Notes under the pieces: model-generated
Told to the model about the DNA's origin: nothing
Seen by the model: only the letters and a program-made list of their open reading frames with translations
Databases searched by the model: none
Assembly: GCA_029204225.1 (NCBI GenBank)
Contig: CM055105.1
Coordinates: 14,227,221 to 14,291,220 of the forward strand
Direction of reading: 5' to 3'
Origin: Diphasiastrum complanatum
Lineage: Eukaryota; Streptophyta; Lycopodiopsida; Lycopodiales; Lycopodiaceae
Length of the DNA stretch: 64,000 bases
In this document: positions 23,477 through 33,810 of the stretch, one piece after another
Layout: every line of letters starts with the position of its first letter
How positions within the stretch are numbered: the stretch's first letter is position 1
Position numbers and translations under genes: made by a program

Positions 23477-24892
23477 GTTGCTGCAATAATTTCTTTCCAA
23501 ACCGTGTATTAAACCTTAAATTGTTTGCCAGAATAATTTGATAAAAAATCTGCGAGCTTCAGATCCTCCAATGCTCGGCTTGTATGGAATATTTTCTGTT
23601 TTACATGATAGCTTGTCATCTTTTTTTATTTTAACGTGGCCTTTATGTATGCCTGCTTTAGACAACACATCCTCTAATCTGGAAATAGCTTCCTTCGCAG
23701 AGGCCTCTGGCTCAGAATTCCATGCAAACAAGATGTGAAGATATATTATGTTTTCTATAATACGCACCTCCCCATGCAATGTACAGATATGAACATTTCG
23801 TAGAGGAATCGGTAGTACAGGTTTCCAATTAGGATCCTCTCGATCTCTTGATATTCCTGTACTCCTTGTCATGTCTTTTGCTGTTTTCATGCAGTACAAA
23901 CAAGGGTGTTTAGAGTTAGCACCATGAGATACATTGAACATACATTTTAATGTCTTCAGATCTCCTGCTAAATGCCATTCAATGTTGAAAGTGCCAATTC
24001 CAGGAATATTGAGTGGAACTCCCTCCATGTGATTTTTTATGGTGGCAGGATATGATGTTCTATTAAATATCCATGAGAGAATGTTATGGTCTTCTCTCAA
24101 GCGCCTATAAGAGAATACAAAAACGTGATTAGCCTCATAATATTAACACAGAGAAGATTTTAGATATGAAATTCATATTCAAATGATTATCTTTATTTAT
24201 TATGCGAAGGAACTGCTATACCTGAAATGCTGCCAACCACCAGATATCATTTTCTGATTGAACACTGAAATTGAGGCCTTCTGAGTCTTCTGAATTTGAA
24301 AGTGCTCCATTCATGATTGTGATACTAACAACAAGCAATATTCAATACCAAATAAGCTATAACTCACTTGAATGCACGAATTCGTCTTTTTCTATGACCT
24401 CCTCTGGATGATAGATCACATATATCCTTGTTTACCAGTCCTTTCCTCTTGTTGCTTCAAACCTTTATGTTGAGCACGTCCATATCTTTAACAAGAGACA
24501 AATATGAGATACGCATGGATTGAAATGCAATTTTTATCTCATCATTACTAGTTGTATAATGAGCATCTTATTTTCATCCAAACAAGTTTTCATCTTTGTA
24601 GATTTTTCTACGCAATCCTTTGATATTTTCCTTGATTCCTCTTCCAAATAATGTATTCTTTGCATTGAATGTGCATTCCCATAGGGCATCAAATTCTCAC
24701 AGTCACCCAAAATGAATATGGATCAATAGCATACAATGTTCCCGATGACCATAAATCTACATGTTTTAGCTTGTCCTCCCTGTATCGAACCATATCAGAA
24801 GTTGACAATTTGGGTTGCTTTGAATTTCTCGTCCTAAGCGGAGCATATTCTAGTGATAGATCCACATGAAGATGATAAAGCTTTGTCATCAA
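23389..24892 (-). pseudogene. Transposase-like gene with GD..CxxC core, intron-containing
   Basis: Minus strand. Exon 1 (about 24,892-24,368, several stops) has LSTSDMVRYREDKLKHVDLW and RGIKENIKGLRRKIYKDENL, ending at a GTGAGT donor. Exon 2 (24,324-24,222) reads EHFQIQKTQKASISVFNQKM then ISGGWQHFR, ending at CAG-GTATAG. Exon 3 (24,104-23,516) reads REDHNILSWIFNR, FNIEWHLAGDLKTLKCMF, then KHPCLYCMKTAKDM and PVLPIPLRNVHICTLHGEVR. A frameshift follows and the tail (VWKEIIAATQDFKEEG...) runs to a TGA at 23,389. The GD block, the CxxC and the PIPL...LH block resemble a family of uncharacterised, transposon-associated proteins known from cnidarians and other invertebrates; that link is from memory. 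Probably a DNA transposon protein, now broken. Confidence 0.6.
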
Positions 24893-25247
24893 TACAGTAG
24901 TATAGTAACAAACAACACAATGACAATAACAAAGCTAGAGATGGTGCTAACGACTCAACTGGAGATAGAGATGGCGTGGGCTTTTTTCAGAAATGTCATT
25001 TTTGAGTGTTCCCAACTATTGGAAGGGAATATTTCAGCATTTTGAAAAATTATATTTTACTGTGGTTAAACACCAGTGAGGTTTGATGTGACTAAACTAA
25101 GGTGCATTCATTTACATGGAAAGTAGTGCGGGCAGATGCGTAAAGAAGTTAGAAAATGATATTATAATTACTTTATAGTTATTTTTCTCTCTCCTACATG
25201 GCATTTCTTAAAGGGCCCTCTTTGGGCCCATATTTTCTCTAATGAGA
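24893..25247 (+). mobile_element. Right terminal region of the 22-25 kb element
   Basis: No gene. It ends with GGGCCCTCTTTGGGCCC (a perfect 6-base stem), nine bases, then CTAATGAG. The same arrangement, less perfect, ends the elements at 34,297, 49,255 and 27,830. It can be read as the tip of a terminal repeat or as a Helitron-style 3' end. Confidence 0.55.
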
Positions 25248-25499
25248 AAGTATTTACAAACTGTCGGTGGCAGCGAGTCAATATCTTTGTGTATTATTAG
25301 CAGAATTCATCCTCACACAAAAAGATTTATTATTTACAATTATTTTTATAGAGACTGTTGTCAAGCTCTAGTGATCACTGCAAAAACAAAGAAGCATTCA
25401 ATTAGATATATAATACAGTAATTACAAGTAAACTTAAACATACAAATAGCAAGAAATAAAGAAATCTCCAATTCTTTTGCTGCTAGCTGGGCAAAAATT

Positions 25500-25850
25500 G
25501 CTCTCATCTTGTTCACATGTGATCAACACCATTCCAGTTTAAGCTAAACAATTGGTTTGTCAGGTGCAAGACCTCTGTCTTGGTCTTTGCTTCATACATT
25601 TCCTGCAGGTTTTGCCAAATTTGCTGACTGTGACCAAGATCTTCCACATTTATTAGGATTTTTTCTATCAATGATATAGTGATGAGATATAATGATATAG
25701 TGATCCACCACGTCCCACAAAACTTTCCCTTGTAGGAGAATCATGGTTCTCTTCTTCGACCATAGTTTGATCCGCCAAGAATCACAATGATCTTCTCTAT
25801 GCAATGTTGGAAGCCATTATGATCCTTCTTAGAGTTCCACTCCAAGAACC
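25500..25850 (-). pseudogene. Ty1/copia gag fragment
   Basis: Minus strand next to a primer site. It reads KKRTMILLQGKVLWDVVDHY in one frame and QQIWQNLQEMYEAKTKTEVL and HLTNQLFSLNWNG in another. This is the gag region around the conserved Trp..Leu...Tyr motif. It breaks up after HM-TGA. 25,260-25,500 holds only weak remnants. Confidence 0.65.
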
Positions 25851-25863
25851 AGCTCTGATACCA
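25851..25863 (-). other. Primer binding site (tRNA-Met type)
   Basis: Minus strand TGGTATCAGAGCT, next to the LTR at 25,864 and the gag fragment. Confidence 0.8.
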
Positions 25864-26210
25864 GTGATAGAAACGGAAACGTAGAGACAAGAATTATCAG
25901 TGTCTGCTTCTGCAACACGTAGCAAATAACAATAGAAATAGTGGGCGGAAGAGAGAATTCATCAGACAAAAGACCATCTGCAAAATATTGCATCTAATGT
26001 ACTCTTACATCTATCTATATTATCATAATTAAGTTTTACATCAAAACTTGAGCGCAAGAGAGTTACTCTCTCTTTCACGAGTAGCCAGTATAATATACTA
26101 ATGCACATATCCCTCCATCACGTTGATCCTATATATAAAGAACGGAGAGATAATTAATCTAATCTGCAATAATAAAAAGAACGTCTTATGTTAATTATAA
26201 CTACTTTTGG
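25864..26210 (-). repeat. Copia LTR (L2 family), minus orientation, partial
   Basis: Contains AAGAGAGTTACTCTCTCTTT and a minus-strand CTATATATAGGATCA promoter-like box. Its inner part is the inverse of 26,600-26,780, so two L2 LTRs face each other across about 0.4 kb. Confidence 0.55.
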
Positions 26211-26599
26211 TTGTCTGTTGTTGCCTGCGTGCCTTCCTTGTATTCTGTTGCCTACACTATCCATTCACGCGCCGGTTCCATGTTCCTAAAAATGTGATGT
26301 CCGAAAAATGCGAAGTACCTGCGATGGAATGGATCGAGCAGTTACTTACGTGCCCAACAAAACTTGTTGTGTGTGGGAGACTTGAATGAGAGCTGGATGC
26401 AATCAAAACTCCCAAACCATACGATTTCGTCTTTTTCTCTCACTTTGGCTTTTTCGGTGTTTTCTCTCACTTCGACTTTTTCACATAAGCCAAATTTGTA
26501 GGGCAGACATTTTTGGGCATTGTCGCACTTTTTGCATTTTTGGCATTCTTCGAGAAATGAACCAAAGCATGAATGGACAATGCGAATAATAGAATGCAA
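26211..26599. other. Spacer between facing LTRs
   Basis: Possible minus-strand copia phrase CSIHSIAGTSHFSDITFLGT near 26,310-26,380, and a tandem CTTTTTCTCTCACTT-type repeat near 26,430-26,480. No gene is supported. Confidence 0.4.
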
Positions 26600-26860
26600 G
26601 GAAAGCAAAAGTGGACAATGACAGACAACTAGAAGAATTAAGATGTTCTTTTAACTACTATGAGATTAGATTAATTGTCTCTCCATTCTCTATATATAGG
26701 ATTAGCATGAGAGAGACAACATATAGATAAACGTGTTAGTATATGAAACTAGCTATTCATAAGAGAGAGTAACTCTCTTGTGGTGGTGCGTTGTTTGAGA
26801 ACGGGTGATTTTGCTCCATAGTCTCTCTTGTTGTATTTTTTTCCCTAGTGATCTTTACAT
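26600..26860 (+). repeat. Copia LTR end (L2 family), plus orientation
   Basis: Has CTCTATATATAGGATTAG and AGAGAGAGTAACTCTCTTG, and ends GTGATCTTTACA directly before primer site TGGTATTAGAGCC at 26,861-26,873. The same LTR end recurs at 43,773 and 48,298. Confidence 0.65.
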
Positions 26861-27089
26861 TGGTATTAGAGCCCGGCTAAGATGCGATTTTAGATGGGAT
26901 GGAGATAAATTCTACATCAAATCGAAATTGGAACGCACTTGGATTCGCATCCCGGATGGCATTAGAGAAAGTTTGGCCTAGAAAAGGGCCCTATAAGGAT
27001 TGCCACGTAGTATGACAATTTTTTGGCAATGTAAAATACTAAAATAAAATCTCTTTTTGTTCGCAATCCTGTCCACACAATCTTATGTG

Positions 27090-27640
27090 CATAGTATAGT
27101 CTGCGGCTGAAAAAAATCATAACTTTGAACAACAGTTCGGATTGAGACGATTATAGTGCCATTAAAAAGCCCTTGACGAGAGCTTTTCAAACATCCAACA
27201 TGGCCCAGTTTTGAGCTACGGTGAAGAAGTTATGGCCAGCCAAAGATTTGGTCGGTCAACCTGATATCGCTTTCAAGCGCAGTTGACAAGTTTGACTGGG
27301 TTGACCAAGTGTTGACCGACCAAAGCTTTGACCGACCATAACGTCTTCACCGTAATTCGGAACTGGGTCATGTTGGTATCGTTAAAATGCGCTGGTCGAG
27401 TAAAACTTGTCAACTGTGCTTGAAAGCAATATCAGGTTGACCAAGTGTTGATTGTCCAAAACTTTGACTGTCCATTATTGCTTCACCGTAGCTCAGAACT
27501 GGGTCATGTTGAAGTCATTGAAAAGCTCTTGTTGAGGACTTTCTAATGGCACCATAATTGTCTCAATCCGAGATGTCGTTTAAAGGTTACGATGGTTTGT
27601 TTTTTTTTTTTGTTGAGTTGCATACTATACTACAGATAAA
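27090..27640. repeat. Foldback (long inverted) repeat
   Basis: Left arm GCATAGTATAGTCTGCGG...CGGATTGAGACGATTATAG, continuing through ...GAGCTACGGTGAAG, pairs with the inverse right arm CTTCACCGTAGCTC...CTCAATCCGAG...CATACTATAC. The middle is also nearly self-complementary (GGTTGACCAAGTGTTGACC) and holds GATATCGCTTTCAAGCGC at 27,263 with its inverse at about 27,417. Partial copies lie at 44,025-44,395 and 47,130-47,284. Confidence 0.75.
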
Positions 27641-28390
27641 ATGGCTTATTTACGGGCTGCCCCAGATGCAAAATTATTGTTCTTTTAAAAAGAAAGGAAA
27701 ATCAAAATGAAGGAGCTACGTTACGTAGATTTCAAATTTGAGTGTTTTGATTGGACAATGTGGAAGAAACTTTTGAGAAAAAGAAATTAAAAGTGTCTTT
27801 TTGAAAGGCCTCTTTTGTGATCAATTTTTTTCTAATGAGTGCTATTTTCTTTTTTCAAGAAAAATTGGTTTTGGATTCACTCATTCATGTGATGCATGCT
27901 TTTCAAACTTGGTGGTAGAGCGCTCTTCTCCTTGTTTGATTTTATTAGAGATGTTGTGGATTAGTGTGGAATTCATTCTTATTTTTTTTTGAATCCTTGA
28001 GAAAGTTTGAAATAAAATGATCTGCATGAGTACATCCACTTTCTTGTTAAATCCATTTTTTTTGGATAAATAATTTGCATGAATCTATAATATTTTGGAC
28101 AGTTTTGACTCAGATTCAGTAGCAGGATATTTGTTGATAGATTGACAAGGAGTCGATTTATCTAGAATGAATAAACTAACTGTTGCTGAAAATCTTGAAT
28201 TTATGGTTTGCATGTGAGGATTTAAGGTTATTAGACTAATCTTCTTGTATTCCATGCAAACTGAAAACTGAAAACATTGGATGGATATTGTAAATTGTCG
28301 ATTCTCTAAACTGTAGCAGATAAAGATTTGGGAGAGTGGATGCATGCAATCTGAGTTCTGGAAAAATCTTCTTCTATGCATAGCTTGAAG
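27641..28390 (-). repeat. Terminal motif plus R2 piece, inverse of 46,330-47,120
   Basis: 27,700-27,835 carries GCTACGTTACGTAGATTTCA and ends AAAGGCCTCTTTTG...TTTCTAATGAG, the A-E element terminus. The remainder is the inverse of R2 copy ii. The 63-codon frame at 27,801-27,992 recurs only with the repeat. No gene is supported. Confidence 0.6.
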
Positions 28391-28429
28391 TTTGGCTGTG
28401 GGAAGTGGCCCTGTGTTAAGAATAATGAA

Positions 28430-29884
28430 AGCAAGCTATCACTTTATTGATAAATCTGAGAAGGTTACATTTCAAGTGTGTGACTGACCCCTAGCATGCC
28501 AAGACAAGTGCCAGGACAACATTTCAGCAAGGGAGGCTGAGACTTGGTTGGAGCTCGCCCTGAGTCGCAACCCGCACTCCCCTATAGTATTGGTGGGATT
28601 CGGCACCCCTCCCTCATAGCAAGCACTCTACCCAGACTGGTAAAGCACGTTTTTCTCTTTCTAGGTTTTTCTCTCTCTAGAAAGTCATTTTCTCTCTCTA
28701 GATTTATTGATCACCATGCTTCCTTTGATCATGCCTAGATCGTGTGAAGTGATTGCACATCGATCTGAGCTCTCTGGACCTCGCTAGAACGGATCAAAGA
28801 TTTTCAGCCATAGGAACTTGGCACCGGCTGGATTCTGGTCCAGAGAGCTTAGATCGATGTGCAATCACCTCACATGATCTAGGCACAATTAAAGGAAGCC
28901 TGGGGATCAATAAATTCTAGAGAGAGAAAATGGCTTTCTAAAGAGAGAAAATGCTAGAGAGAGAAAACATGCTTTACCAGCCTGGGTAGAGCACTTGGTA
29001 TGAGGGGAGGTGGCGAATCCCACCAATACTATAGGGGAGTGTGAGTTGCGACTCAGGGCGAGCTCCAACCAAGTCTCAGCCTCCCTTGCTGGAATGTTGT
29101 CCTGGCACTCGCCTTGGCATGCCAGCGCCCCGGAGACTAGGGTCGGTCACACACTTGAAATGTAACCTTCTCAGATTTATCAATAAAGTGGGATTTTCCT
29201 CACACTGACTCTGATTACCTTCTGGGTTTCAGTGTTCGGTTGTAAGGCCGCTTCAAACTTTTTTAGTTTGGCACATAGTTGAGGGTCGTATCCCGGGACG
29301 CCAGCGATATGCCGTCGGGACCATTCGGTCCGTGGCGCCAACGGTATATTGTCGGGACCATTCGGTCCAGGAACTGGTTGTCTCCATATTTGTCGCGGCT
29401 TGTGGTTCTGAGTGTTCCTTGCATGAACGTGAATGGGTTAAGCTCTTGGGAAACGGGCTGTAACTTGTCGGCTGAGTTGGATGGCTTGCTTGGGTGGAAG
29501 TTATCTGTTTATGGCTGTCCAGTCTGGCGTGGTGCTAGGTTGGCTTCCAGTGCTCATGACGAAGCTTTTAGTTGGTTACGTCTGATGTAAGTCAGACCGC
29601 TTGCTTGGAATGAATTTACTCATTTGTAACGAAGCTTCGAGTTGGTTAAGTTTGATGTATGTCGGGCGGCTTGCTTGGAGGAAAGTCACCCACATCGGGA
29701 CCCCCGATCTGGCATGGCGCCAGGTTGGATCTCAATGTTGGTTTTCGAACTTCCAGTTGGTTAAGTCAGATCGTTGTTGGCGATTTGGCTGCTTGTATAT
29801 CAAGTGGGTTTGGACGGCAAGAGTTGAAGGCTGGGAAGCTAAGTCGTGGTTCCCGGCTCCCTTTGGGATGCTTGCACTACATTT
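28430..29884 (+). mobile_element. R3 LTR with internal palindrome
   Basis: 28,540-28,790 and 28,850-29,100 are inverted copies of the same R3 part (ACTCCCCTATAGTATTGGTG and CACCAATACTATAGGGGAGT) around a spacer of about 60 bases. The rest reads as a plus-oriented R3 LTR. TCAATAAAG at about 29,179 is a likely poly(A) signal. It ends at CTTGCACTACA (29,884), directly against the left edge of the histone-like element. Confidence 0.7.
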
Positions 29885-30149
29885 TAGCTCCTAATATTGC
29901 TCTCAAGCACTGTCTTTCACCGTTCAAGCTTTCGCCCTCTGACAGTATGCTTGAGTCCGATACCATTGTAGTGCAATATCGCTTTCGAGCGCGCATCTCT
30001 TTTTTTCAAATAATTTGTGTAGATCTTGCGTTCAAAACCGATATTTAGTTCTGATATCGATCTCAAGCACCCTTTCATTGCAAATTTTTTTGTTTTCATC
30101 CACTTTTGTTTTGTTCAAACTTCTTTTTGTTAATTTTCTTCTTCTGAGA

Positions 30150-32253
30150 ATGATGGCCAGGAACAAATCCACCTCCCATGCCATAACTACTGTACAACCA
30201 TCCCATTCCCGTGTTTCCCCTGGTACTGGTCGTAGGCATGGCAGGAAGCAGGTCTGGTTGAGGGAGATAAAAAAACTCCAGAGATCAACTGAATTGTTGA
30301 TTCCTAGAGCTCCTTTTGGTCGATCTGTTCGGAATGTCACTCTGTCACTTGGGCTTAATGTTTGTTTTGCCGTGACAACCATGCAGGCCTTATAGGAGGG
30401 TGCTGCAGAAGATTTTCTATCTCAATTTTTTGAGGATACTTGTCTTTTGGCAGTGCATGGTAAGCGTGTCACCATCATGCCAAAGGATTTCGTCATTGTC
30501 AAAAGGCTTCAGGACAGATATTCTGGTCTGCATGTTGATAATGCCAAGACCTCCGGAGACCTGCCTCTAGATAAAACCGACGTGCCTACTACCTCTAGGA
30601 GGAAGAGAAAGCAGCCTGTCCCCAAGAAGGCTGAATCTCGAAGGCCAACTGCTTCCCTTCCTCTTAGACATATCCCGGCCAAGAGACCCCGTGTCTTCTT
30701 GATCTCTAAGTAAGATGCTGGAGAATCTGACTCAGATCGAGAATCTTCACCCCTTCCTCCTCCTGTTAATCGTCCAACTCCTCAACAGGTTGCATCACCC
30801 AAGGTGTTGATTATCCAAGAGGAGCTAGACAAAATAACAGAGAAATCTGTAAATATTGTTTCCACTTCTGCTTCTGCTCCTGTACATAATCTTTTTGTGA
30901 GAATTCCATACAATCCATCCCAAGTTTTTTTTTATTCTGAACATTATAATCAATACGAGGCCTACCTAGCTAACAAAATTGATCCTCTCGATAACTTTTT
31001 TGATTTTATTCTTCCAGATACATGTAGAAGTTTTAGACTAGGTCCCAAATTTTGTGCCGAGCTAAAAGATAAGACCTCAAAAATTTCAGATGTAATAGTG
31101 GAGGCTGGAGTTTCTTTTTTGCAGAATAGTATTAGTTTCAATTTTCATGGTACAGTTTTTGTAGTTACTCCATTTTTCATGGGAGCGGTAAAGGCGAAAG
31201 AAGCCAATTTTGAGAAGGCTTGTATTTTATCGAGTGCAGTCCTATGGTGAAATTCTATTTGATTCCATATGAAAATAAGTAAGAATTGCTCTTTTGTTTT
31301 TGTTGCTTTAATCTGGATTGTTGCATGCTTCATTGCTTTAATAAGAACGAAAGTTTTTCATAAATATGAAGTTATCGATATTTGTATTTTGGTTGTTGCA
31401 GTCGGCATTGGAGCCTGAACATTCTTTTTGTAAAGATAATTAAGAAGGGATTATCAAATTTTCTATGTGTAAAATTAAACTCAACTGCAAATACACATAG
31501 AGAATTTGATTCTCTACTTCATGATGTTGTTCGGGATATACCGACAACGACAACTTCAATTGGAGAGATAACCATTAAATCTCTCAAGGTATATTCAATT
31601 TATCTCTGATATGCATGTATTCTTTTTTTAATTTGAATGTATCGTCATAGCATAAATAAAATTTCTATCATAATATTACTAATTTTTGTTCTATATATGT
31701 ACTGTGTATAGCAAAAAGACGCTTTTAGTTGTGCATGGTTCGTCTTGTACAATACGCACCTATTTTTTGAATGGTATAATTTACAAATGGATGTTGATAT
31801 TGAAAAGGTAATATTCTATTCATTTGTAGCTCATTTCATTCTGATTCATATTTTATTACTATCATTGTTTGTAATTTGCTGATTCTCGTGTTTTGTGATG
31901 ACAGTTCACTCTTGAGCCGTATACTCCTGATGATGTATATAGATTTCGACAAGAGTTGATCAGAACCTTTAGTACGGTGTAAGCGTTGCACTTGCAATGG
32001 AGCTTCAAAAGGTAGCTGCTCCTGTCTTAACAGCCTTTCAGGTTGTTCAGGATGCAGATCTTATTTTATATGATAAGAAAGGAATAAAGTATTTCCTAAT
32101 ACAGAGGAAGGCAATTTTGTAGCAGATATTCCACTTGTCTTAAAAGACATTGAGGCCCTTCTCGAAATAGAGGAGGGCGAGATTATAGAAGGAGTTGTTG
32201 CCTTATCAGTTCCTATTACTAATATAGAAAATATAGAAAAATTGATTGAATAG
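30150..32253 (+). pseudogene. Histone H3-like domain fused to unknown C-terminal protein, four exons
   Basis: Start at ATG 30,150 (second ATG at 30,153). A short tail (ARNKSTSHAITTVQPSHS...) leads to LREIKKLQRSTELLIPRAPF, which matches H3 helix N and helix 1. Then come MQAL-TAG-EGAAEDFLSQFFED, where the TAG at 30,393 replaces the conserved Gln, and KRVTIMPKDFVIVKRLQ. Loop 1 has canonical H3 length; AAEDFL and KDF are CENH3-like. In the same frame follow a Lys/Arg-rich linker, a TAA at 30,711, a Pro-rich linker and 149 clean codons (IPYNPSQVFFYSEHYNQYEA...). Exons: to 31,278; 31,402-31,588; 31,712-31,807; 31,905-32,253. All introns are GT-AG and 97-123 bases, and their phases fit. Two stops and about three frameshifts show decay. 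The C-terminal part is unrecognised. Confidence 0.75.
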
Positions 32254-32589
32254 AGATCTATTTGTAAATAGAGAGACATCAAAAAAAAAAGATACAATCA
32301 TTTTACTTGTAAACAACCCGTTTATGGGTCTTTTTTATTGATATCACAATAGATTCTTACAATCAGCTTTGTCCATAGTCTAATACTGGAAGGCAATTTT
32401 TCTATAATGATAAAAAGACATCATGATTGACATGTATTTGCTGATAGTGAATCTCAATGTTCTTCCATAAGTTGGATTGTTTCGCCAATATCTCTATATT
32501 TGATCTCGAGCTCATGTCTTTTATGTACCTACATAAAACTAATACAAAGTTAGTTAGAATTAGTGCAGAGTTTGTATTAGGAAGTTTTG

Positions 32590-33810
32590 ATTGAAACTAT
32601 TCATAAAAAAATGAATGTTTACAGTTACTTACAAGTTTACCATTGAAAATGAATCTGAAGTCTGAAAGTACATCATCTTGTAGGAGCAATAGTTCCCGTC
32701 GAATGTAGTTTAGACTCCAATCTTCTTCCACCTCAACACATGTCGAATTGTATATAATTTCAATATTTTTTCGTTTTGAATGTCCACTGGCTTCCAAGTC
32801 TTGATCGAGTGGCACCCATTTACCTTTATTTTTTTTTTCATCTTTGATAATGGAAGCATAAGCTCAACATTTGTTTTTCAACTTGATAATGAAAGCACAC
32901 GGAAGACATTTTAATTCTGTATTCTATTTCTCCATCTGATCTTTTGTCCCAGCCTTCATCCATAAGTTCAGATAATAAACTATCTGATAAATTTTTGCAT
33001 ACAAATATCGTTGGGGTTTTGTGTACATTGACACTTGAAAATAAATCCACAAATATATTCAAGGAAATAAACCAACTCAATTTAACTGTTTTTGATCCCG
33101 TGCTCATTTTTAATAGATTTTTTACATCATTATATATCTTGCAACAAAATGATTCTGAAACTGTAGTATCTGGTGCAATCCATTCATCACTTTCAAAACT
33201 AGGTAATGGAATTGGTACTATATGTCCAAAATTTTCTTTTGTATCAGGAATGTACATTGATTCATAAAAAAAGATCTCGCTATCAACTAGATCTTTTGCA
33301 GTTCTACCTCGATATCGCAGTTGTCCAATATCAGTGTGAATAACATCTAACACACTTGCTAAAGATCCACTCGGCTCCCATTCATTCATGTTGGATGGAT
33401 ATAAATCTGCAAGAGAAAAATGATCAGATTGGCAAGTTTACTATTAGATATTTATGAATGACAAAAATCAAAGTATAAAAAATATCAATACTCACAGTTG
33501 GTTTTTTTGTGATCTTGACGGTTGAATCCTTGCACATTTATCTCTGAATGCATATATACATGTTGGACTAGAATTTCAGAAATAGATTTTCCTCTTGATG
33601 ATGTTCTGAAATCCAAAATTCTGGCCTTCCAATAAGATCGAAATGATAGTTTTGACCTTTTCCTTTCTCGAAATGCTCCTCTTGATGATGAATGCATCAA
33701 AACCCAAGAGTTTTTTAATATTTTCTTGGCACCCATAATCCATTATTATATGTCTCGTTGAATAGAAGCATAGAGTCGATTGAGGAGCACGGCTTCCTTT
33801 ATGGTGCCAT
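32590..33810 (-). pseudogene. Unknown TE-borne gene family, member C
   Basis: Minus strand, convergent with the H3-like gene. The ATG context at 33,810 reads MAP-stop-RKPCSSIDSMLLFNE. The frame then changes to KNSWVLMHSSSRGAF...SISEILVQHVYMHSE, up to a splice donor near 33,500. The main exon starts after a CTTGCAG acceptor at 33,406 and reads NEWEPSGSLASVLDVIHTDI, PIPLPSFESDEWIAPDTTVS, KLSWFISLNIFVDLFSSVN, KTPTIFVCK and ELMDEGW, ending SYQR-like FHYQR-TGA at 32,838. After a poly-A frame change comes WVPLDQD...SLNYIRRELLLLQDDVLS, DFRFIFNGKLV and a GTAAGT donor near 32,633, so another exon is expected. Best-preserved member; function unknown. Confidence 0.6.

Noticed and set aside
26207-26389. 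60-codon Cys-rich frame
   Set aside because: Sits between two facing LTRs; the opposite strand is a better copia-like reading.
28600-28660. Possible tRNA-like stretch CACTCTACCCAGACTGGTAA in R3
   Set aside because: No acceptor stem or cloverleaf could be drawn, and it is part of the LTR palindrome.
30150-30713. Ordinary processed H3 or CENH3 pseudogene
   Set aside because: The frame continues well past the H3 end into exons with good splice sites; a processed copy would not carry introns downstream.
30710-30788. Intron removing the TAA at 30,711 (GTAAGA ... CAACAG)
   Set aside because: Splice-like ends exist, but 79 bases would shift the frame into a stop; reading straight through keeps the clean downstream frame.
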